DNA of 52,962 bases, taken from contig JANRFH010000001.1 of assembly GCA_030725745.1 (NCBI GenBank), positions 1-52,962 on the forward strand. Direction: 5' to 3'. Under the pieces are notes generated by a model that made no database searches, was not told where the DNA came from, and was given only the letters and a program-made list of their open reading frames with translations. Numbering within the stretch: the stretch's first letter is position 1; each line of letters starts with the position of its first letter. This DNA is from Akkermansiaceae bacterium. GTDB taxonomy: Bacteria; Verrucomicrobiota; Verrucomicrobiia; Verrucomicrobiales; Akkermansiaceae. Both the position numbers and the translations under genes were made by a program. Shown in pieces: positions 9,145 through 18,460 of this stretch.

Positions 9145-10924
9145 ATGAGTAGGTGGCGCATAGGAACACTGCCGGACTGGATGCGGTCCCGGCTGAGCGA
9201 TAACCAGCGATTCCTTGCGCTATGCCTGCTGGCTGGTCTGCTCTGCGGGCTGGTGGCGGTGGGATTCCACTTTTCGATCCATCATCTCTTCGAGAGTCTG
9301 TGGGGTTTTGCGGAGAAACAGGATCCCGTGATCTTTGCTGCGGTGATGCTGGGTGCGCCGACTTTTGCCGGGCTTCTGGTTGGGGCTGGCGGTGAGGTTT
9401 TATGTGCCGGATGCGGCTGGGAGCGGGATTCCGCAGACGAAGGCGGCGTATTACAATAAGGGAGGGAAGATCTCTGGGAAGACTGGGGTGATGAGGTTTG
9501 TGCTGGGCTCTTTGTATGTGGGGCTGGGAAATAGCCTCGGGCGCGAGGGGCCGACGGTGCATGTCTGCGCGGCGATTTCCTCAAGGATAGGGCGGTGGGC
9601 TTTCAATGACCCGGCGCGTGTCCAATCGATGCTGCCGGTGGGGATGGCGGCGGGGATCGCGGCGGCTTTCAATGCACCACTGTCTGCGCTGACTTTCGTT
9701 TTCGAGGAGCTTTTGGATAACTTTTCCATGAAAGCGATTGGCGGGATGGTGATCGCTGTGGTGGTGGCGGCAGCCGTTTCCCGGAGCATCCTCGGTGAAG
9801 ATCCGGTGCTGACGGCGAAGATCGCGGAGGATTACAAGACATCTGCGTGGATGCTGGTGGCGCTGCCTCTGGGTGTCGCGGCGGGCTTGATCGGTCATCT
9901 GTTTGTGAGGAGTACGCTGAACTTGCGGAGCTGGTTTCGGAGCAGGAGTGTGCTGCCTAGCTGGATCAATCCGGCGGCGGGTGGGCTCTCGTGCGGCATT
10001 CTCGGGCTGGCGGCGTTTTATTTTACGGGGCAGAACTCGGTGTTCAGCATCGGCTACCAGAGTCTGGAGGGTGCGTTTGAAAATAAGTATTCGGTGGGAA
10101 TCATCGCGGCGCTGCTGGTTCTGAAATTCCTCGCGGTGGTGATCAACTATGCGTCTGGAGGATCGGGTGGCTTGTTTTCACCGACTCTTTTCCTCGGCGG
10201 TATGCTTGGTGCGCTGACTGGCCTGGGCTTGGCGGATGTGCAGCACCTCGGTGAATGGATCCCGGCCTTTCCAAACGATACGAAGGTGATTGGTGGCTGC
10301 GTCTTGCTGGGTATGGGGGCGATGTTTGCTGCGGTGGTCAGGTGTCCGTTTACCTCACTGATTATCATTTTTGAGATGACGGGGAACTACTCGCTAATCC
10401 TGCCGCTGATGGCGGGGAATATGCTCGCGTGGCAGATCGCAAAGCACCTCCAGCCTATCAGTATCTACAGTGCGCTGCTCTTGCAGGACGGCGTGACCCT
10501 GCGGACTCTGCCCGCGTATCGGGGGGCGCAGGACTACCGGAAGCTGCCGGTGCAATCGATCATGACCCACGAGGTGTTCTCGTTGCGCGAGGAGGAATCT
10601 CCGGCGGAGGCTCTCAAACGCATCGCCTCAGAAGGGACGAAATACCATGCGTATCCAGTGCTCGACTCGGAGGGGCGGCTCGTGGGCGTCGTAACCCGGC
10701 ATGAGCTAGATGAAAGGGTGGACGAGGGAACCATGGAGGGGATCTATGTCGGGCATGAGTTGATATCCGTGAGCCTAGACACGCCGATCCGTGATGCGGC
10801 AAACCGGATGATCGTTCGAAATCTCCAGCAAGTGCCAGTGGTCAGTCAGGCAGATCCTGGAAAGCTGCTTGGGTGGCTGACACTCAACGATATTGCACGG
10901 CAGCAGAATGCGGCGGAGGGGTGA
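9145..10924 (+). pseudogene. ClC-type chloride channel/transporter with CBS pair, split by a +1 frameshift
   Basis: The N-terminal part (from ATG 9145; GTG 9124 is possible) reads in one frame to about 9381. The rest reads in the next frame to 10924. One G too many in GGGG at 9382-9385 explains the break: with GGG the protein reads LLVGLAVRFYVPDAAGSGIP, the expected ClC sequence. Repaired length is about 592 residues. Selectivity motifs are intact: GSGIP near 9415, GREGP near 9540 (with the gating glutamate), and GSGGLFSPTLF. Two CBS domains fill the last ~130 residues (SIMTHEVFSLREEE and ISVSLDTPIRDAANRMIVRN). Apart from the extra base nothing looks decayed. A sequencing error in the G run or a very recent mutation are both possible. 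Confidence 0.85.
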
Positions 10925-11008
10925 GGAGCGGCGGCAATAGCCTTGATTAAGCGAAGTCAAAAATCATAAGCTGACGGAAGGATCATTTTCCTAAGAAGAC
11001 ACCACCCC

Positions 11009-12037
11009 ATGCAGCTACCACACTACCTCTCACCGCTTGTTGCTCTGGCGATTTGTATTTCTTCAGCTTCCATCGGAGCGGTTTCCGCAGAGTCTGATCA
11101 TCTCATCACCGCTGGCTCCGCCGGAGGTGTGGAGTACGGCATGACGGTGGATGCGGCGCAGCGGATGCTACCGGGAGCGACCTTTGAGCGTGATTCGGGC
11201 GGAGAGGGGAGAACCCTGATCTCGGTGGTCATGGATGGCAAGGAACAGCTATCTCTCTACGCCGGGGAACAGCATCCCGAGGCCAAGATCGATTTCACCG
11301 CTACGATCAAGAATATCGAAGTGACGGGATCCGGTTTTGAAACGGCAGAAGGGGTGAAGGTGGGTATGTCCGCCTCCGATGTAGAGTCGAAAATCGGCAA
11401 GCTCAATGGGCTGGTGATGAACGAGATCGAGGCGTTTGAGTATGCGAACTTTTCCAGCGAGCCTCCGGGCATGATATTCCGGCTGTGGAGCGAAACCGGC
11501 ACGGCAGGGGTTTATGCAGACGGAGAAAGGACGACCACAACACTGAGTGAGGGGGCGAAGATTCATTCCATCATTATTGTCCCTGCGGATGTGATGTTTG
11601 ATGTGAGGATCGGTGGCATTGGAATTGGCTTTCCGGAAGAGCATCTTCTTGCGATGGCCGCCAAGGAAGGGCTGGGCGAGCTTGTGAAGGGTGAGGATGT
11701 CATGTGGGAGGCAATAGGAGAGGCGGTGCAGTCCTGGAATTTCAAGGCTAATGGGTTGTCGGTGGATATGGCTTCCGCCAATATCGGGGGAAAGAAATCA
11801 GTCAACTCGATCACCATCGAAGCGCCTTCGAAACTCAAGACAGAGCGTGGAATCGGGATCGGAAGCACGAAGGGAGATGTCGAGAAGGCATACGGCCGGT
11901 ATCCGACGGATGAGTTGGATGCGAAGGTGATTGCAGAAAACGGTGACCTGTTGATTGGGTCGCTGTTCGGCGGGATGATCTTCGGCCTGGACGACGGAAA
12001 GGTGACTTCGATTTTCCTTGGAGCATCTGCCGAGTGA
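11009..12037 (+). CDS. Secreted hypothetical protein with repeated GMxxxDVE-type motifs
   Basis: 342 residues with a signal peptide ending near AVSA (residues 25-28). I do not recognise a named family. Internal repetition is visible: GVEYGMTVDAAQRMLPG, GVKVGMSASDVESKIG, GIGIGFPEEHLLAMAA and GIGIGSTKGDVEKAYG each follow a strand-forming stretch. This gives four related units. The pattern resembles the small alpha/beta modules of BamE/SmpA-like lipoproteins, but there is no lipobox. It is probably a periplasmic structural or binding protein. It converges tail to tail with the small membrane gene that ends at 12038, with no gap. Confidence 0.75.
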   Translation: MQLPHYLSPLVALAICISSASIGAVSAESDHLITAGSAGGVEYGMTVDAAQRMLPGATFERDSGGEGRTLISVVMDGKEQLSLYAGEQHPEAKIDFTATIKNIEVTGSGFETAEGVKVGMSASDVESKIGKLNGLVMNEIEAFEYANFSSEPPGMIFRLWSETGTAGVYADGERTTTTLSEGAKIHSIIIVPADVMFDVRIGGIGIGFPEEHLLAMAAKEGLGELVKGEDVMWEAIGEAVQSWNFKANGLSVDMASANIGGKKSVNSITIEAPSKLKTERGIGIGSTKGDVEKAYGRYPTDELDAKVIAENGDLLIGSLFGGMIFGLDDGKVTSIFLGASAE

Positions 12038-12424
12038 TCAGTCTTCGGCCAGCATGCGGCGGGTACGCTCTACGGAGAGGGCGCGGAGCATGCGTATCAG
12101 CAGGATGGCACAGATGAGGGTCACGGCAAGTTCGAGTACGGGGGCGTTGCCCCTTTCGCAGACACCGCTGAGGTAGGCGGGGAGATCCGGGAGATTCATG
12201 ATGCCACGGCAGAGGCCGAGGAGTGCAAGGACACCGGCTCCGGCGATGCCGTGCCATGGCATTTTCAGGGTGAAGAGGCCACAGATGAGAATGCCTCCGC
12301 CGAGAGTGAGTGCGCCGGAAAGGAAGCCGATGGCGGGATCCTTTTCTAACAACGAGAGCCCTGCGATGCCGGTGGCGATGATCGTGACTGCGGCAAAGAA
12401 GATGGAAATGCGGTTTGCGATCAT
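12038..12424 (-). CDS. Small four-helix integral membrane protein
   Basis: 128 residues with four predicted membrane segments (FFAAVTIIATGIAGL, FLSGALTLGGGILICGLF, IAGAGVLALLGLCRG, LELAVTLICAILLIRML). No family recognised. Its ATG overlaps the metX stop codon (ATGA at 12424-12421), so the two genes are almost certainly co-transcribed and translationally coupled. No catalytic residues are visible, and a link to methionine synthesis rests on position only. Confidence 0.75.
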   Translation of the reverse strand: MIANRISIFFAAVTIIATGIAGLSLLEKDPAIGFLSGALTLGGGILICGLFTLKMPWHGIAGAGVLALLGLCRGIMNLPDLPAYLSGVCERGNAPVLELAVTLICAILLIRMLRALSVERTRRMLAED

Positions 12425-13560
12425 TTCAGCGCCCAGGCGATGTGGGGGGTGTAAAGCTCTGGCTCGAGAAGGAAGGAATCGTGGCCTTTGGTGGAGTGCA
12501 CGGTGATGTGCATGGCTTCCACGCCGGACTTCTCAAGATGGGAAACGAGTTCGGATTGCTCCTCGGGGTAAAAGCAGAAATCTGAGTCGATGGAGAAGAC
12601 GAGCCACTTTTGCCCGGCGGCGGCGCAGGGAGCGAAGAGGTCTTCGGGGGTTTCCGCATCGCCTTCCAGGACGGCATTGTATTTCGACCATAGGTCGATG
12701 ATGCGGAGGTAGGTGTTCGCATCAAAGCGCTGGACGAACTTTTTCCCCTGATGAAGCATGTAGCTCTGGAACTGATCCTGGACACGATACCATGCGAGGA
12801 TGTCATCGGGCTGGATGATATCGCGGCGGGCGCGGTTCTCGATGGCATCGAGGTGCACGAAGGTCTTGTGCGAGATCATGCGGGCGAGCGCGAGGCCGTA
12901 GAGGGGTGGTTGTTTCCCATAGAAATCGCCGCCGTTGAAGTTTGGGTCGTTCTCGATGGCGAGGATTTGCTCGAAGAGGATGAGCTTGTTGAGGACTGTG
13001 GTTTTGAAACCCGCTGCGATGTTGATGACATTGCGGACACGCTCTGGAAGGCGAGTGGCAAAGGTGGTGGCTACGAGGCCGCCGACTGAGGGGCCGACGA
13101 GGCCGTGTAGTGTGCCGATGCCGAGGGAGTCGAGGAGTAGTGCGAAGGCATTGACCTGATCGGCGGCAGAGACAGATGGGAAGGATGCTCCCCATGGTTG
13201 TTCGGTCGCCGGATTGATGGATGCTGGGCCGATGGAGCCGTAGCAGCCGCCGAGGTAGTTCGGGCAGATGATAAAATGAGTGTCGGTGTCGATGGCCTTG
13301 CCGGGGCCGATCATTTCCTCCCACCAGCCTGCGTGCAGCTCGGGCTGCCAGAGATCGCCGATGCCGGGGATGCTGGGATTGTTACCAGCGGCGTGGTGAG
13401 AGCCGGAGAGTGCGTGGAAAAGGAGGATGGCGTTTGAGCCATCGGCATTGAGTTCACCCCAAGTCTCGTAGGCTAGGGTGATGCCGGGCAGCAAGGAGCC
13501 GTCGCGGAGCGAGAAGGGCTCCGGGCTTTCGAAGAAGAGGGTGCTGGTGTCAGCGGACAT
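12421..13560 (-). CDS. metX: Homoserine O-acetyltransferase family protein (alpha/beta hydrolase)
   Basis: 379 residues, the usual length for MetX, which acetylates homoserine from acetyl-CoA in the first step of methionine synthesis. The early SGSHHAAGN and NYLGGCYGSIGP motifs match the family. The nucleophile elbow reads GPSVGG (Ser158) rather than the commoner GGSMGG. An acid residue lies in SIDSDFCFYPEEQ and the catalytic His in KGHDSFLLE close to the C-terminus. Some relatives are succinyltransferases or act on serine, so acyl donor and acceptor are not certain. It is the first gene of a two-gene operon with the small membrane protein that overlaps its stop codon. Confidence 0.88.
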   Translation of the reverse strand: MSADTSTLFFESPEPFSLRDGSLLPGITLAYETWGELNADGSNAILLFHALSGSHHAAGNNPSIPGIGDLWQPELHAGWWEEMIGPGKAIDTDTHFIICPNYLGGCYGSIGPASINPATEQPWGASFPSVSAADQVNAFALLLDSLGIGTLHGLVGPSVGGLVATTFATRLPERVRNVINIAAGFKTTVLNKLILFEQILAIENDPNFNGGDFYGKQPPLYGLALARMISHKTFVHLDAIENRARRDIIQPDDILAWYRVQDQFQSYMLHQGKKFVQRFDANTYLRIIDLWSKYNAVLEGDAETPEDLFAPCAAAGQKWLVFSIDSDFCFYPEEQSELVSHLEKSGVEAMHITVHSTKGHDSFLLEPELYTPHIAWALK

Positions 13561-13641
13561 TGAATGAGGAAACTAGCGGGTGCGGGCACGGGACTTCAAT
13601 GAAGAAGATATCCCGAAGGAGGTGCGGGTAAAAGCCCACGG

Positions 13642-14700
13642 CTACATGCCGAGGAGCTCGATCTGCCATTTCATCAGCAAATCAGCGGGCTGTGCTTCAT
13701 TTGCCGCCAGTGTCTCGATAACGGAGCGGGAGATGATTAGCGAAGAATCGATATCGAGCTCTGCGGCGATGGAGTTTCGTTGGGCGATGAGTCCATCGAC
13801 CTTGTTGTCGAAATCACTGTTGCGCTTGCGGCGTTTCTTGACCGGGCGGGTAGGCCACTCGGATTTCGGTAGCTTGGCTAGTGTCTCCATGGCTTCCTTG
13901 TAGCGCTTGACCCTATCGGTGCGGAAGTGATGAGGGAGCTCGATCTTTTTCTTCTCGGTAAGGCGCTGGCTCCACTCAATGAGTTGGCGGTTCGTGGCGA
14001 CCATGAAGGAAGGTCTGTCCCAGGCGGCTGCCTCGACATCACGCCAGTTCCACAATGCGCGGAGGCAGGCTAGGCCGTAAGGATCGAGCTTGCCTGAGCC
14101 GCCGATGCGCCATTGCTCATCCTTAGAGTCGTCGCGCTCGTCCACCTTGGTGCGGGCGGCTTCGCAGCTTTCCGTGAACCATTCGTAGCGTCCCTTTTCC
14201 TTGAGCTGGGTGCAGATGATATCGCCCATTTCGAGGAGGTAGCGCACGTCGTTGAGAGCGTAATCGATCATCTTTTCCGAGAGCGGGCGTTTCCCCCAAT
14301 CGGCTTTCTGAGATGATTTCGAGAGGACGATGTCGAAGTAATGTTCAACCAAGTTTCCGAGACCGAATTGTTTCACCCCGAGAAGTCGTGCGCCGATCTG
14401 TGTGTCGTAGACGGTGGGCGGGATATGGGCGAACTCACGCTTGAGCATCGTCATATCGTAGTCTGCACCGTGCATCCATACGGTAGCTTCCCTAAGGTAA
14501 TGATCTAGGGGAGAGAGGTCGTCGATGGCGAGTGGGTCGATCAGGACGCATTCATTTCCAACGGTGAATTGGATGAGGCAGAGCGACTCCTTGTAGCGGT
14601 GAAGGCTATCGGCTTCTGTGTCGATTGCGCAGATCCTTTGACCACCGGTTTCACTACAATTCGCGAGGAATTGTTGGAGCTCGTTTGTGGTGCTGATCAT
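13642..14700 (-). CDS. rnd: Ribonuclease D
   Basis: 352 residues. The DEDDy exonuclease signature is complete: D27-T-E29 in motif I, HGADYD (Asp82) in motif II, and Y147-A-L-N-D151 in motif III. An HRDC domain covers about 205-285 (ACLRALWNWRDVEAAAWDRP). A basic linker (KKRRKRNSD) and a second helical region follow. RNase D trims the 3' ends of tRNA precursors and other stable RNAs in the cytoplasm. It lies 81 bp downstream of metX on the same strand. The upstream region contains a strong terminator from the opposite side. Confidence 0.93.
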   Translation of the reverse strand: MISTTNELQQFLANCSETGGQRICAIDTEADSLHRYKESLCLIQFTVGNECVLIDPLAIDDLSPLDHYLREATVWMHGADYDMTMLKREFAHIPPTVYDTQIGARLLGVKQFGLGNLVEHYFDIVLSKSSQKADWGKRPLSEKMIDYALNDVRYLLEMGDIICTQLKEKGRYEWFTESCEAARTKVDERDDSKDEQWRIGGSGKLDPYGLACLRALWNWRDVEAAAWDRPSFMVATNRQLIEWSQRLTEKKKIELPHHFRTDRVKRYKEAMETLAKLPKSEWPTRPVKKRRKRNSDFDNKVDGLIAQRNSIAAELDIDSSLIISRSVIETLAANEAQPADLLMKWQIELLGM

Positions 14701-14810
14701 ATGAAATTTTTTAGAGGGGCGGGAGGAAACGGTATAAATGCTGTAAGCACAACGTAAATATGCAGCGTGCTAGCGTATCGTCTAACAAAAAGTTGATGTC
14801 AAATGCGGGC

Positions 14811-14846
14811 AAAAAAAAGGCCGCCGGGGCACCCACCCCGACGACC
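14811..14846 (-). terminator. Strong Rho-independent terminator, possibly ending a small RNA
   Basis: Read on the minus strand, GGTCGTCGGGG, loop TGGGTG and CCCCGGCGGCC form an 11-bp stem with two G-U pairs, followed by eight T. Just upstream in the same direction is a CGCC-TTCG-GGCG tetraloop hairpin. The nearest minus-strand gene ends 290 bp away and has its own hairpin at 14942-14966, so a separate short transcript from roughly 14930 to 14811 is possible. Confidence 0.75.
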
Positions 14847-14941
14847 AAGCTGAACAACTCCACGCGCCCGAAGGCGAAATGAGGCTGACAACTGCTGTTC
14901 ACCCTTACATGAAAACACGAGCCTAAGCCCGGTTCTCGGGA

Positions 14942-14966
14942 AAAACGGAGGCTTTCGCTTCCGTTT
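14942..14966 (-). terminator. Probable terminator of the GHL10 hydrolase gene
   Basis: On the minus strand AAACGGAAGC, loop GAAA and GCCTCCGTTT form a 10-bp stem with one mismatch, followed by a short T-run. It sits 170 bp after the stop codon of the hydrolase gene. The remainder of the 14701-15136 space shows no gene. Confidence 0.5.
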
Positions 14967-15136
14967 CCATTGTTTCAGACCATGTGAATGTGCGAACGTT
15001 CAAAGTTTTTGATGAAATTGCGAAATAATGTGCTCCCTCGGGCTATTACCGAAACAGGGGTCGTATTTCGAAACTCCGGGAGGAGCATCTGACGTTTTGC
15101 CCGGTGAGAAGGATCAGCCCCGGCCCATCCCATAGA

Positions 15137-16555
15137 TCATTGGATTCCGAGAACCTTTGGTGAGGATATATTGCCATAACGATCGATGGAGGAGATGGCT
15201 ATTGCCTCGGCTTTTGGTATAGTGAGGGAATTTCTGGAGGAGGGGACGATAGCCATGGTGCGCCAGGTTTGCCCGTAACGGGCTTGGACGGCGATTTTTG
15301 TGTCTCCTGCGGCTTCCCAGCGCACGGATGTTTCCCCATCTGAAATGGATGCGCCTGCCCTTGGTGTATTGGGTCGGTTCTGGTTGATCCATGTCATTGG
15401 CGGGCTGGCGACGGGCTGGGTGTAGGCTTTTCCGAGGGCGTCCGAGATGCCGCCTTGGTTGCTCATCAGGGCTTTCATGCTCCAGTGAAGATGGCCGGCC
15501 CAGTTTTTTCCAATGCTGCGGGAGAGGCTGATTTGGTTGATGATTTCCGATGAGGTTCTGCCGGGATCATCCGAGGAACGGATGCGGGAGGTGGCGATGC
15601 CTGGCCAGACGGGACGCTCGCCGCTCTGGCTGCGCCACCATTCCAGAAGGAGGTAAAAGCTTTGCTTGCGTGGCTCGATACGCCAGTAGAGCTGGGGGGC
15701 GAGGTAATCGACCCAGCCGTTGACGAGCCATTTCCGGGAGTCTGCGGCGAGGTCTTCGTAGGCATCGAGACCAGCTTCGATGCCGGTGGGAACTCCGGGG
15801 CGCCAGATGCCGAAGGGGCTGATGCCGACGCGAACCCAGGGCTTGCTCTGCTTGACGGAAGAGTAGAGGCGTTTCACGAAATCATCCACGGCGGCACGGC
15901 GCTGGGCGGGGGATTTTCCGTCTTTGAAAGTTTCTCCACCGGCGGGGTAGGGGTAGAAGTAATCGTCGAGGTGGACGCCATCGATATCGTAGCGTGAAAC
16001 GACATCCATGATGACGCGGAGGGCGTGGGCGCGGGTGTCCGGGTGGGAGGGGTCGCACCACAGCATGGAGCCGTAGCGCTTGATGACTTGGGGTTTGGTT
16101 TTTGAAATGTGGGTGGAGGAACAAGAATGGGAGGTATTGGAGAGGGCGCGGAAGGGATTGAACCAAGCATGGACTTCGATGCCGCGAGCGTGGCCTTGCT
16201 CGATCCAGTATTGAAGTGGGTCGTAGCCCGGATTTTTTCCCATCGTGCCGGTGAGCCAGTGAGACCATGGCTCGATATCGGATTTGTAGAGGGCGTCCGC
16301 GTTCGGCCTGACCTGGAGGATCACTGCGTTCATCTTTAGCGAGACGAGCTTGTCCAAGATGGCGCGTGCCTGTGCTTGCTGGGTGGAGGCGCTGAGGCCT
16401 GCTGAGGATGGCCAGTCGATATTATAAACCGTGGCGACCCATGCGGCGCGGAACTCACGGGTGAGGCGTGGTGGTTTTTCACCGCTGGGTGCGTAGCTCT
16501 GGGCACTGGCGAGGCAGCACAAGAGAAGCAGTATGACGGTTAGCCGGATTTTCAT
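15137..16555 (-). CDS. Secreted glycoside-hydrolase-like protein, GHL10/DUF187 (YngK-type) family
   Basis: 472 residues with a signal peptide (IRLTVILLLLCCLASAQ). The TIM-barrel begins with REFRAAWVATVYNIDWPSS, diagnostic of the GHL10 family. It contains MNAVILQVRPNADALY, IEVHAWFNPFRA and DIDGVHLDDYFYPYP, in which paired aspartates lie in the likely active site. The last ~90 residues look like a beta-sandwich (fibronectin-like). Characterised relatives cleave bacterial surface glycans; the substrate here is unknown. The start follows directly on the zinc-ribbon gene end across 18 bp, so the two genes may be one transcript. Confidence 0.87.
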   Translation of the reverse strand: MKIRLTVILLLLCCLASAQSYAPSGEKPPRLTREFRAAWVATVYNIDWPSSAGLSASTQQAQARAILDKLVSLKMNAVILQVRPNADALYKSDIEPWSHWLTGTMGKNPGYDPLQYWIEQGHARGIEVHAWFNPFRALSNTSHSCSSTHISKTKPQVIKRYGSMLWCDPSHPDTRAHALRVIMDVVSRYDIDGVHLDDYFYPYPAGGETFKDGKSPAQRRAAVDDFVKRLYSSVKQSKPWVRVGISPFGIWRPGVPTGIEAGLDAYEDLAADSRKWLVNGWVDYLAPQLYWRIEPRKQSFYLLLEWWRSQSGERPVWPGIATSRIRSSDDPGRTSSEIINQISLSRSIGKNWAGHLHWSMKALMSNQGGISDALGKAYTQPVASPPMTWINQNRPNTPRAGASISDGETSVRWEAAGDTKIAVQARYGQTWRTMAIVPSSRNSLTIPKAEAIAISSIDRYGNISSPKVLGIQ

Positions 16556-16573
16556 GAAAAATGGTCGATTGGT

Positions 16574-16927
16574 TCAGACTTGCAGATTTTTGAACATTTC
16601 CCAGACCTCTTTGAATAAGGCGATGGCATGGAGGGTCGATATCACGAGACCCCAGCTGATGAGGAGGATGGCGAGGCTTGAGATGATTTTCCATTTTAAA
16701 GGAAGCTTCGGATGCCAGATGATCTGAGGTAGGGCGAGCGGCGGGATGCTGAGCAGCACGATGATGATCCATGGAGTGCGGAAATACCATGGGAGAGGTG
16801 GCTCCGCTGGGAGGGCAGGCGGGCTTTGGGATGCAGGCCGTTTCGATTCATCGAGGAATTCCCCACAGTGCTTGCACTTGATGGCTTCGTCCTGGATTTC
16901 TTCCGCGCAAAAGGGGCACTTCTTCAT
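16574..16927 (-). CDS. Zinc-ribbon membrane protein
   Basis: 117 residues. A double CxxC zinc ribbon opens the protein (C4-P-F-C7 and C18-K-H-C21, in the pattern [20 protein letters not shown]). A proline-rich linker (about 28-46) leads to two membrane segments ([18 protein letters not shown] and [19 protein letters not shown]). Proteins of this layout are common and poorly characterised; the ribbon may bind partner proteins at the inner face of the membrane. It lies upstream of the GHL10 gene on the same strand. Confidence 0.82.
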   Translation of the reverse strand: MKKCPFCAEEIQDEAIKCKHCGEFLDESKRPASQSPPALPAEPPLPWYFRTPWIIIVLLSIPPLALPQIIWHPKLPLKWKIISSLAILLISWGLVISTLHAIALFKEVWEMFKNLQV

Positions 16928-17007
16928 GATGAGCTGCTGCGGCGACTACCGGTAGCGCCCGAGAGTTCACCTTGCGGGCGCTCATTTCAAGGGGGAACAC
17001 TAGCTAC

Positions 17008-17044
17008 CTATAAAACAAAGAAGGCGGAGCCATGTGGCTCCGCC
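17008..17044 (-). terminator. Rho-independent terminator downstream of the double-thioredoxin gene
   Basis: On the minus strand GGCGGAGCC, loop ACAT and GGCTCCGCC form a perfect 9-bp stem followed by TTCTTTGTTTT. It lies about 130 bp after the stop codon at 17173 and before the zinc-ribbon gene. Confidence 0.85.
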
Positions 17045-17172
17045 CGCTTTCATGTATTGGGGACAGACTGAGTGCAAAGGGGGAGAAAAATGCGCTCCGG
17101 CTAGATAAGCAGAATCGCATGTTTTAAGGATATGTATATTACGGGATCGCGTAGTAAACGTGTTTTAGGTGA

Positions 17173-18312
17173 TTATTTCAGTGCTTCTAGGATCTTCTCA
17201 GTCAGCTCCGAGATTTCGATTTCTTCATTCAGCACATGGATGATTTCGCCATCAGGGGCGATGAGAAGAGTGAGCGGCAGGGCGCCAGTCCACTCCGGGT
17301 AGATGGCTTCTGCGAGTTCGTCTGGGTTGCTGCCAGTCCAGAGGTAGTTGTTGGAGGTGCGGCCTTCTTTTTTCAAGGAAGGAGCGGTGCGTTTGCCAAG
17401 GGCGGCACTGCGTGACTGAAGGAATTTCTCCACTTTGGCCTTATCCTCGGTTGGATCGAGCGAGATGGAGATGAAATCAAAATTACGGTTCTGGAAGCGG
17501 CGGTAGGTAGCCACGAGATCGGGAAACTCCGCGACGCATGGGCCGCATGTGGTAGACCAGAAATTGATCATTCGGAGGTTACCTGATTTGTTGGCTTTGA
17601 GTTTTTTGGCGAGTTCTGTATCGAGCTCCTCGAGGGTGATAGGTGTTTCTTTCCATGCCTTTTCTGCTGCCTCTACGTCGGCGACCTTGAAGAGCCACTT
17701 GGTGGAGCAGCCGAAGGAGCGTGTGGTAGGGGTTTCAATTTCTTCGCCGGCGAGGAGAGCGTCGAATGCATCGCGTAGGTAGGATTTATCGACAGGGCCA
17801 CTGGCGCGGCGGGCATCATCGAGGCGGCCCGTGTAGCGCAGCTTGCGTTCGGAATCGAAGACAAATACATGCGGTGTAGACTGGGCTCCACAGGCAGTGG
17901 CGAATGCCTGTGTCTCGCCGTCGTAGAGGTAGGGAAGCGTCCAGCCGTTGCTTTCAGCGAAGGGCTTCATTTCCTCAAAAGAATCGCCGTAAATGGAATA
18001 GCTGAGTTCATCGGGGCGCAGGCTCGCTGGGTTATTTGCGCTCACGGCAACAAGGGCTATGCCCTTGTCCTTGTAGTCCTGATGGATGGCCTCCATGCGA
18101 GTCGCTACCGCAACGGAATCGGGGCAGTGGTTGCTGGTAAAAATGATGCAGAGAATCTTCGAATCTGCGTAGTCGGCCTCGGTGTGGGTTTTTCCATCGA
18201 TACCCGGTAGGGAAAAGGAAGGGAGGTCGGAGCCGATAGGCAGGACTTTCGGGACTTCTGCGGCAAAACCGATTCCAGCTGATGCAATGATCGCAACGAG
18301 TGTTTTTGTCAT
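17173..18312 (-). CDS. Exported protein with two thioredoxin-fold domains (redoxin plus TlpA-like)
   Basis: 379 residues with a short signal peptide (residues 1-18). The first domain (about 22-190) is an AhpC/TSA-like redoxin with a single cysteine, C63, in SNHCPDS. The second (about 220-379) is TlpA-like with the redox pair C256-G-P-C259 in WSTTCGPC and the cis-proline region GALPLTLLIAP. Fusions of this sort act in periplasmic thiol reduction, for example in cytochrome maturation, or as peroxidases. No partner gene adjoins. Its terminator is at 17008-17044. Confidence 0.87.
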   Translation of the reverse strand: MTKTLVAIIASAGIGFAAEVPKVLPIGSDLPSFSLPGIDGKTHTEADYADSKILCIIFTSNHCPDSVAVATRMEAIHQDYKDKGIALVAVSANNPASLRPDELSYSIYGDSFEEMKPFAESNGWTLPYLYDGETQAFATACGAQSTPHVFVFDSERKLRYTGRLDDARRASGPVDKSYLRDAFDALLAGEEIETPTTRSFGCSTKWLFKVADVEAAEKAWKETPITLEELDTELAKKLKANKSGNLRMINFWSTTCGPCVAEFPDLVATYRRFQNRNFDFISISLDPTEDKAKVEKFLQSRSAALGKRTAPSLKKEGRTSNNYLWTGSNPDELAEAIYPEWTGALPLTLLIAPDGEIIHVLNEEIEISELTEKILEALK

Positions 18313-18460
18313 GATTCTTTGATACGATAGGCGAGCGGCTATGTTTACAAGGAAGGAAAGAAAAACACTAAGGATGTCGATATCATTAATTTTCCCTAAA
18401 TATTTTCTGGTGTTGGGTGGGGAAATTCGTTAGAACTGGCTAGATTTCACCCAAACCACC

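Noticed and set aside
14811-14980. 6S, SRP or tmRNA gene
   Set aside because: Length and terminator are suggestive, but the ends do not pair and none of the conserved elements of these RNAs could be found.
14995-15005. SOS box around GAACGTTC
   Set aside because: A LexA site of the GAAC-N4-GTTC type needs a spacer, which is missing here, and no SOS gene follows.
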